Assembly (NCBI RefSeq): GCF_031844705.1
Contig: NZ_CP134609.1
Span: 2,294,001 to 2,358,000 of the forward strand
DNA from: Streptomyces sp. ITFR-16
Lineage (GTDB): Bacteria; Actinomycetota; Actinomycetes; Streptomycetales; Streptomycetaceae
Reading direction: 5' to 3'
Length of the DNA stretch: 64,000 bases
A program made the translations under genes and the position numbers. How positions within the stretch are numbered: position 1 is the first letter of the stretch; each line of letters starts with the position of its first letter. Below the pieces are notes generated by a model, which was given only the letters and a program-made list of their open reading frames with translations, had not been told where the DNA came from and made no database searches. Below are positions 58,436 to 64,000 of this stretch, one piece after another.

Positions 58436-59692
58436 GTGTTCGGATCAGAGCAGGACCCGGTGGGGCGTCGTGGGGCGCCCGGCGGGACGGGTCGCGGGGC
58501 GCGGCGGGGTGCGGTGGCCGTGCTGGCGGCCGGCGCCCTGATGCTGGCCGCGGGGTGTTCCTCCCAGGAGGGCATGGAGAGCTCGGCGGGTCAGGGGGCG
58601 AGTTCGCCGGCCGGGTCGCCCGCCGCCTCGTCCGGGCGGACGGCGTCGCCGTCCGCCTCGCGCCCGGCGGCCGATCTGCCGCCCGCGAAGGGCTCGGTGA
58701 AGGTGGTGTCGACGCTCACCGAGGGGCTGGAGTCGCCGTGGGGCCTGGCGGAGCTGCCGGGCGGTGATCTGCTGGTGGGCTCGCGGGACAAGGGCACGAT
58801 CACCCGGGTCGACGCGAAGAGCGGGAAGAAGACCCGGGTGGGGACCGTGCCCGGTGTGGCTCCGGACGGCGAGGGCGGGCTGCTGGGCATCGCCGTCTCC
58901 CCCGATTTCGGCACGGACCATCTGGTGTACGCCTACTTCACCACCGCGTCGGACAACCGCATCGCCCGCATGCTCTACGACGAGAACGGGACGACGCCGG
59001 GCCAGCAGCTCGGCGCCCCGGACACGATTCTGCGCGGCATCCCCAAGGGCACCATCCACAACGGCGGCCGGATCGCCTTCGGCCCGGACCACATGCTCTA
59101 CGCGGGCACGGGCGAGACCGGGGACGACGGCCGCGCCCAGGACAAGAGTTCACTGGCGGGCAAGATCCTGCGGATGACGCCGGACGGCGAGCCGCTGCAC
59201 GGCAATCCGCAGGCCGACTCCGTGGTGTATTCGTACGGTCACCGCAATGTGCAGGGGCTCGCCTGGGACAGCCACAAGCAGCTCTGGGCGTCCGAGTTCG
59301 GCCAGGACACGTGGGACGAGCTGAACCGGATCGTGCCCGGCGGGAACTACGGCTGGCCGGATGTCGAGGGCACGGCCCACAAGGCGGGTTTCCGCGATCC
59401 CGTGGCACAGTGGAAGACGTCCGAGGCGTCGCCGAGCGGCATCGCCTTCGTCAAGGGCTCGGTCTGGATGGCCGGTCTGCGGGGCGAACGGCTCTGGCGG
59501 ATCCCGTTGTCCGGTGAGGCGGAGAAGGAACCTCTCGCCGCCCCCCAGTCGTTCCTGGAAGGGAAGTACGGCCGTCTGCGCACCGTGCTCGCGGCGGGCG
59601 GCGACAAGCTCTGGCTCGTCACGAGCGAGACGGACACCCGCGGCACCCCCGGGCCGGGAGACGACAAGATCCTGGTGGCCCAGGTGCGCTAG
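58436..59692 (+). CDS. PQQ-type sugar dehydrogenase-like lipoprotein (GSDH beta-propeller)
   Basis: The protein is 418 residues from GTG 58436, behind GAAGGGA. A lipobox LAAGC lies near residue 41, followed by a Ser/Ala/Pro-rich linker to about 82. The six-bladed propeller then shows the GSDH pattern: LESPWGLAELPGGDLLVGSRDKG, DGEGGLLGIAVSPDF, IHNGGRIAFGPD, YSYGHRNVQGLAWD, WASEFGQDTWDELNRIVPGGNYGWP. Enzymes of this fold oxidise glucose or sorbosone with PQQ; many actinobacterial members are uncharacterised. It is anchored outside the cell. Confidence 0.88.
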   Translation: MFGSEQDPVGRRGAPGGTGRGARRGAVAVLAAGALMLAAGCSSQEGMESSAGQGASSPAGSPAASSGRTASPSASRPAADLPPAKGSVKVVSTLTEGLESPWGLAELPGGDLLVGSRDKGTITRVDAKSGKKTRVGTVPGVAPDGEGGLLGIAVSPDFGTDHLVYAYFTTASDNRIARMLYDENGTTPGQQLGAPDTILRGIPKGTIHNGGRIAFGPDHMLYAGTGETGDDGRAQDKSSLAGKILRMTPDGEPLHGNPQADSVVYSYGHRNVQGLAWDSHKQLWASEFGQDTWDELNRIVPGGNYGWPDVEGTAHKAGFRDPVAQWKTSEASPSGIAFVKGSVWMAGLRGERLWRIPLSGEAEKEPLAAPQSFLEGKYGRLRTVLAAGGDKLWLVTSETDTRGTPGPGDDKILVAQVR

Positions 59693-59724
59693 CGGAATAC
59701 AGCAGGCGGAAGGGTGCGCGGCCC

Positions 59725-59937
59725 GTGTTCAATTTCTTCGAGGAACTCTTCGCACCCGGCCGCAAGCACGCCGCCGAGGAGCAGAAGCGGCTGGAGCTGA
59801 CCCGGGTGGACCTCGGCGTCGGCGACCCCGCCCGGGGCCCGATCGACCTCACCTCGGGCAAGGTCGTCATCCGCCGCCGCGACGACGGCGACGAGCCCGC
59901 CGAGGCGGACGGGGACGACGACGGCACGGACGGGTGA
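59725..59937 (+). CDS. Small conserved protein, DUF6191-like
   Basis: The protein is 70 residues from GTG 59725. It begins MFNFFEELFAPGRKHAAEEQKRLELTRVD and continues with a DPARGPIDLTSGKVVIRR block before an acidic Asp/Glu tail. I associate this pattern with the DUF6191 family of Streptomyces proteins, though from memory. It follows the GSDH gene by 32 bases on the same strand and is probably cotranscribed. The function is unknown. Confidence 0.75.
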   Translation: MFNFFEELFAPGRKHAAEEQKRLELTRVDLGVGDPARGPIDLTSGKVVIRRRDDGDEPAEADGDDDGTDG

Positions 59938-59979
59938 CCTCGTGGGCCGGGCGGGCCGCCCCGGGGCGCGGGGTCCGGG

Positions 59980-62900
59980 TCAGGAGTTCTCCGGCATCCG
60001 GTAGAGCCGCAGCCGGTGGGCGAGGGCGGCGGCCTCGCCCCGGCCGGCCACCCCGAGCTTGGCCAGGATGTTGGAGACGTGGACGCTCGCGGTCTTGGGT
60101 GAGATGTAGAGCTCCTCGGCGATCCGCCGGTTGGTGAGGCCGGCGGCGACGAGCCGGTGCACGTCCTGTTCGCGCGGGGTCAGCCCGAAGGACTCCACGG
60201 CGGCGGCAGCGGCGGCGCGGAGCTGCTCCTCGGAGTGGTCCCGGCCCGGCGGCTCCCCGGTGGCTCCGGAGCCGTCGGGGACCAGCACCGCGACGGGGAT
60301 CTCGCCCTCCTCCCCCGGTCCGGAAGCCGTGCCGGCGGCGGTGAGGGGGATGCGGGCGCGGCCCGCCAGCAGCTCGATGGTCTCGGTGAGCGGGCGGGCC
60401 CGCAGTCGTACGGCGGTGCCATGGGCCTCGCGCAGCAGGGAGGTGGCCGTGGCCCGGTCGCCCTGGGCGGTGAGCAGGGACTCCGCCCAGCGGTGGCGGA
60501 TCTGGGCCAGTTCGTACGGGCGGTGCAGCGGGGCGAACTCCCGGGCGGCGCGCTCCCAGTGATCGGGGGTGTCCAGGCCCTCGGCCCTGGCGAGTTCCGC
60601 GTCGATGAGCAGCCCGTAGGCGGCCCAGACGGGCACGAGGGCGGGCAGCCGCTTGAGATGGGTCCGGACGAGGGCCAGGACGGCCGGCCGGCCCGGCTCG
60701 GTGGCGGGCAGGCCCCGGGCGTCGGCCTCGGCCGCCGCGATGACATGGAGCAGCGGGAAGGCGTACCGCTGGATGCCGGTCGGGAAGCCCTCTTCCGCCT
60801 GGGCCTCGAAGGCGGCCCGGGCGTCGGCGAGGCGGCCCTGCTGCACGGCGAGCATGATCGTGTGCCGGACGGGGTTGATGAAGTGCTGCGGCTGCGGATC
60901 GCTGTGGCCGAAGTGCTGCTGGGCCAGGGCCAGCTGCCGTTCGGCCTCGGCGAGGTCGCCCCGGGCCAGCGCCACTTCCGTGCGGCGGCCCGCCACCAGC
61001 CCCTGCGGCTTGCGGGAGAGCGCCACGCGGGCCGCGGCGTCCGTGGTGGCGATGGCCTCGTCCCAGCGGCCCAGGGAGAACAGCGACATCGCCTGGTTGG
61101 TGCGGACCCAGGCCTCCATGTCCGCGACGCCGTGGCTGTGGCAGACCTCGATGCCGTGATCGGCGGCGGCCACCGCCTCCAGGGAACGGCCCATGGCCTC
61201 CAGGGTGGAGGGGAGGTTGATGCCGGCGCGGCCCATGATGCCGACGAGACCCAGCCGGTCGGCCCGGTCGCGGACGCTGTACATCTCGGCGATGCCCTCG
61301 TCGACGGCCCCGGCGTCGGCGTTCAGCCAGCCCCGGGTGAGCCGCGCGTGCAGCTCGATGTACTCGTCGCCGACCAGCCGGGCGTACTCCACGGCCCGGT
61401 CGGCGGCGGCCAGGGTCTCGGCGCCGGGCCGGTGCAGCGCGCCCCAGCCGGCCACGCTCATCAGCACGTCCGCGTGCACGGCCGACGGGGGCAGGCCGCG
61501 CACCAGCCGCTCGGCCGTGGCCAGTTCCTCCCAGCCGTCGCCCCGGGTGAGGTCCTGGACGAGGCGGGAGCGCTGGACCCAGAACCAGGCGGCGCGCAGG
61601 GCGTCCTCCTCGCTGTCCAGGACGCGCAGGGCCTTCTTGCAGATGGCCAGGGCCCGTTCGCGCTCGCTGCCGAAGCGGGCGGCGACGGTGGCCTCGGCCA
61701 TCAGGTCGAGATACCGCAGCGGGGTGGAGCCGTCGCAGCCGCAGGCGGGGTAGACCTCGGCGTAGTCGATGGGGCGCAGGGTGCTGCGCACCTCTTCGGG
61801 GGCGTCGTCCCACAGCTCCATCGCCCGCTCCAGCAGCCGCAGTTGCTCGGCGTAGGCGTTGCGGTGGCGCGCCTCGACGGAGGCCTTCAGGACGGCGGGC
61901 AGGGCCTTGGCCGGGTCGTGTGCCCCGTACCAGTAGCTGGCGAGGCGGGTGGCGCGCTCGCCCTCCCGTACGAGGGTGGGGTCGGCCTCCAGGGCCTGGG
62001 CGTAGCGGCGGTTGAGCCGGGAGCGTTCGCCCGGGAGCAGGTCGTCGCTGACGGCCTCGCGGACCAGGGAGTGCCGGAAGCGGTAGCCGTTGCCCTCCGG
62101 GGTGGTGAGCAGGAGGTTGGCGCCGACGGCTCCCCGCAGGGCTTCGATGAGCTCGTCCTCGCCGAGGCCGGCGACGGCGGCGAGCAGCTCGTACTCGACG
62201 GTGGAGCCGCCTTCGGCGACGATCCTGGCGACCCGCTGGGCGTCGTCGGAGAGTGCCTCGACACGGACCAGCAGGAGGTCGCGCAGCGAGTCGGGCAGTC
62301 CGGCACCGGCCCCGCACTCCAGGGTGCAGGCCAGCTCCTCGACGAAGAAGGCGTTGCCGTCGGAGCGCTCGAAGATCTCGTCCACCAGGGCGGGTTCGGG
62401 TGTCTCGGCGAGGATGCCGGTGAGCTGGCGGCGGACCTCGGCCCGGTTGAAGCGGGCGAGCTCGATGCGGCGGACGGTGCGCAGCCGGTCCAGCTCGGCC
62501 AGCAGGGGGCGCAGCGGGTGGCGGCGGTGGATGTCGTCGGCCCGGTAGGTGCCGATGACCACGAGGCGGCCGGAGCGCAGCGTGCGGAAGAGGTAGGCCA
62601 GGAGGTGGCGGGTGGAGGAGTCTGCCCAGTGCAGGTCCTCCAGGACGAGCACGACCGTGCGGTCGGCGGAGATGCGCTCCAGCAGCCGGGCGGTGAGTTC
62701 GAAGAGGCGGGCGGTGCCGTGCTCGTCGGCGGCGTCGCGGCGGGCCTCGCCGAGTTCGGGCAGGAGCCGGGCCAGCTCGCGCTCCTGGCCGGCGCAGGCG
62801 GCGGCCATCTCGTCGGGCAGGGTGCGCAGCAGGCCGCGCAGAGCCGTGGAGAAGGGGGCGTACGGCAGGCCGTCGGCGCCGATCTCGACGCAGCCGCCGA

Positions 62901-63135
62901 CGGCGACGACGGCCTCGTTGCGGACGGCGAAGGCGAGGAACTCCTCGACCAGCCGGGTCTTGCCGACCCCGGCCTCGCCCCCGATGAGCAGCGCCTGCGG
63001 CTCACCGCCGAGACCGCCGGCGTGGCCGGCGGTCTCGGCGGTGGCGCGGGCGAGCGCATCGGTGAGCGCGGTGAGTTCACCTGCGCGGCCGACGAACACG
63101 GGACTGACTGACCTGGTCTCCACGTCGCCGAGCAT
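59980..63135 (-). CDS. Large ATP-binding LuxR-family regulator (LAL)
   Basis: The protein is 1051 residues from ATG 63135; a GTG at 63180 has a better ribosome site (AAGGG) and may be the true start. The N-terminal AAA/NACHT-like ATPase has Walker A LLIGGEAGVGKTRLVEEF near 44-61 and Walker B VLVLEDLHWADSSTRH near 160. A long TPR-like helical region follows. The C-terminal LuxR HTH covers about 985-1045 (LTPREQDVHRLVAAGLTNRRIAEELYISPKTASVHVSNIL). Such proteins act as pathway activators. No obvious biosynthetic cluster is adjacent. Confidence 0.9.
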   Translation of the reverse strand: MLGDVETRSVSPVFVGRAGELTALTDALARATAETAGHAGGLGGEPQALLIGGEAGVGKTRLVEEFLAFAVRNEAVVAVGGCVEIGADGLPYAPFSTALRGLLRTLPDEMAAACAGQERELARLLPELGEARRDAADEHGTARLFELTARLLERISADRTVVLVLEDLHWADSSTRHLLAYLFRTLRSGRLVVIGTYRADDIHRRHPLRPLLAELDRLRTVRRIELARFNRAEVRRQLTGILAETPEPALVDEIFERSDGNAFFVEELACTLECGAGAGLPDSLRDLLLVRVEALSDDAQRVARIVAEGGSTVEYELLAAVAGLGEDELIEALRGAVGANLLLTTPEGNGYRFRHSLVREAVSDDLLPGERSRLNRRYAQALEADPTLVREGERATRLASYWYGAHDPAKALPAVLKASVEARHRNAYAEQLRLLERAMELWDDAPEEVRSTLRPIDYAEVYPACGCDGSTPLRYLDLMAEATVAARFGSERERALAICKKALRVLDSEEDALRAAWFWVQRSRLVQDLTRGDGWEELATAERLVRGLPPSAVHADVLMSVAGWGALHRPGAETLAAADRAVEYARLVGDEYIELHARLTRGWLNADAGAVDEGIAEMYSVRDRADRLGLVGIMGRAGINLPSTLEAMGRSLEAVAAADHGIEVCHSHGVADMEAWVRTNQAMSLFSLGRWDEAIATTDAAARVALSRKPQGLVAGRRTEVALARGDLAEAERQLALAQQHFGHSDPQPQHFINPVRHTIMLAVQQGRLADARAAFEAQAEEGFPTGIQRYAFPLLHVIAAAEADARGLPATEPGRPAVLALVRTHLKRLPALVPVWAAYGLLIDAELARAEGLDTPDHWERAAREFAPLHRPYELAQIRHRWAESLLTAQGDRATATSLLREAHGTAVRLRARPLTETIELLAGRARIPLTAAGTASGPGEEGEIPVAVLVPDGSGATGEPPGRDHSEEQLRAAAAAAVESFGLTPREQDVHRLVAAGLTNRRIAEELYISPKTASVHVSNILAKLGVAGRGEAAALAHRLRLYRMPENS

Positions 63136-63191
63136 CGCACACAGGTCCGACAACGCGGATCCGGGAAGCGGGGCGGGCACCTTCGTCGCCC

Positions 63192-63383
63192 TTACGCGGC
63201 GTGCGTGAAGTGCTCCCGGCCCCGGTCCGTACTCACCGTCCTCTCGCCTTCCTGGCGTACGGAGCCGCGCGCCGCCCGGCGCGCGTCCCGGCGGGCCAGC
63301 CGGGCGGCCCGGACCAGCCGCTCGCGGTCGGCGCGGCGGATGAGTTCGGCTTCGCGGATCTTCTGCAGCTCCAGCTCGTACAT
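63192..63383 (-). CDS. Small basic helical protein, 63 residues
   Basis: The frame starts at ATG 63383 with AGGGGGA upstream. MYELELQKIREAELIRRADRERLV leads into a long charged helix with many Arg/Ala (AARLARRDARRAARG), then a short tail. Similar small proteins occur widely in Streptomyces. It ends 11 bases before the alternative GTG start of the LuxR regulator, so the two are likely cotranscribed. Confidence 0.65.
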   Translation of the reverse strand: MYELELQKIREAELIRRADRERLVRAARLARRDARRAARGSVRQEGERTVSTDRGREHFTHAA

Positions 63384-63586
63384 GTGAATCCCCCTGGTGA
63401 CGGGCCCGTTGGGCCTCGGTGGCGGCAGTTCCTCTGCCGTGCCACCACTCTCGTCCCCCAGGGGGGTGCGCCGCATCGGGCGAGTTCCGCATCTGCGGCG
63501 GCCGGGGGCCTTAGGCGGGGGCCCCGGCCGCCGCAGAGGAGCGGAGGAGGGGGCCTCGGATGCCTTAGGCCGTGCCCGGGGCCGCC

Positions 63587-63649
63587 CTAGGGCGTGTCGT
63601 CAAACTGGTGTCGTCGCCCGGCAGACGCCAGTTTGACGACACGCCCTAG
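63587..63649. repeat. 63-bp dispersed palindromic repeat, copy 3
   Basis: It runs from CTAGGGCGTG to CACGCCCTAG with 22-base outer arms that pair almost perfectly. The core is inverted compared with copy 1 (TCGTCGCCCGGCAGAC against GTCTGCCGGGCGACGA). It lies in the intergenic region between the small basic protein and the last gene. Confidence 0.85.
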
Positions 63650-63665
63650 GCGGGTGCGGGGGTTC

Positions 63666-64000
63666 CTAGCCCGCCGACGGGGTCGCCGCCGTGGGCAGGG
63701 CGACGATCAGGTCGAAGTACATGCCGACGGCGATCAGGATGCCGAGGACACCGAGTGCGATGCCGCCCCTGGCCACCGCGCGCACCCAGCCCGCCTGGGG
63801 GTGCGCGGCGGGGGCGCCGAACAGCGGACGGACCAGGACGAAGACGCCGACCAGCAGGGCGAGCAGGCCGAAGAGGCCGTTGACGAGCGCGGTGGCGTGC
63901 CAGGCGTCGCCGTAGATCTCGGAGATCTGCTGGGCGGCCGAGCCGCCGGACGAGGTCTTGATCTGGCCGATGAGGGTCTCGCGCTCCGCGGCGACCCGGC
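63666..64000 (-). CDS. Membrane protein of unknown function (partial, N-terminus outside window)
   Basis: The stop TAG lies at 63668-63666 and the frame remains open to the window edge (about 111 codons). Two hydrophobic stretches fit membrane spans: ATALVNGLFGLLALLVGVFVLV, and GIALGVLGILIAVGMYFDLIVAL near the end. The preceding RETLIGQIKTSSGGSAAQQ segment is soluble. No family is recognised. Confidence 0.65.
   Translation of the reverse strand, partial: RVAAERETLIGQIKTSSGGSAAQQISEIYGDAWHATALVNGLFGLLALLVGVFVLVRPLFGAPAAHPQAGWVRAVARGGIALGVLGILIAVGMYFDLIVALPTAATPSAG

Overview
The window is high-GC actinobacterial DNA and almost certainly a Streptomyces chromosome. Third codon positions are strongly G/C, GTG starts are frequent, Tat and lipoprotein exports are common, and several gene sets are typical of the genus: ilvB-ilvN-ilvC-serA, a GGDEF/EAL protein upstream of ilvB, a proline dehydrogenase/P5C dehydrogenase pair, and a fused urease gamma/beta subunit. 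No rRNA, tRNA, CRISPR, prophage or intact insertion sequence was seen. Genus and synteny are inferred from memory, not from a search.

Positions 1-11400 are a mixed accessory region: a partial methyltransferase, a lipoprotein, a secreted protein of lower GC, an AhpD-like protein, an exported GH3 hexosaminidase and GH25 muramidase with a candidate DasR site upstream, a secreted adenosine deaminase-like enzyme, and a damaged iron/siderophore locus. The last has an AraC regulator under an iron box, an in-frame fusion of a binding-protein start to the end of an ABC ATPase, and an MFS exporter. A TPM-like membrane protein follows.

Positions 11454-25015 form a coherent beta-glucan utilisation locus on the minus strand. 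It runs LacI regulator, family-5 binding lipoprotein, a four-gene Opp/Dpp-type importer, GH1 beta-glucosidase, GH16 endo-beta-1,3-glucanase and a large GH3 enzyme. Its first promoter carries a 12-bp repeat array. A fossil of a ricin-type lectin domain lies just outside.

Positions 25430-37107 hold cimA (with an Ile-Ile leader peptide and terminator hairpin), a ureAB-ureC-agmatine deiminase-TetR-MFS operon, ilvE, leuB and a Tat-exported phosphatase. Positions 37108-47534 hold a small basic protein, a divergent LysR/reductase pair, a three-gene membrane-lipid cassette, the proline catabolic pair with a divergent PucR-like regulator, and a TetR/hypothetical pair. Positions 47566-53171 are serA, ilvC, ilvN and ilvB, the last behind a classic BCAA attenuator. 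From 53168 to the end come a diguanylate cyclase with a decayed EAL domain, a 2-hydroxyacid dehydrogenase, an aldo/keto reductase, a sorbosone/glucose dehydrogenase-like lipoprotein, a small conserved protein, a large LuxR ATPase regulator with its small partner, and a partial membrane protein.

Branched-chain amino-acid biosynthesis (cimA, ilvE, leuB, ilvC, ilvN, ilvB) is the theme of the right half. A 63-bp palindromic repeat occurs three times, once as a half copy, and twice it provides the stop codon of the adjacent gene.
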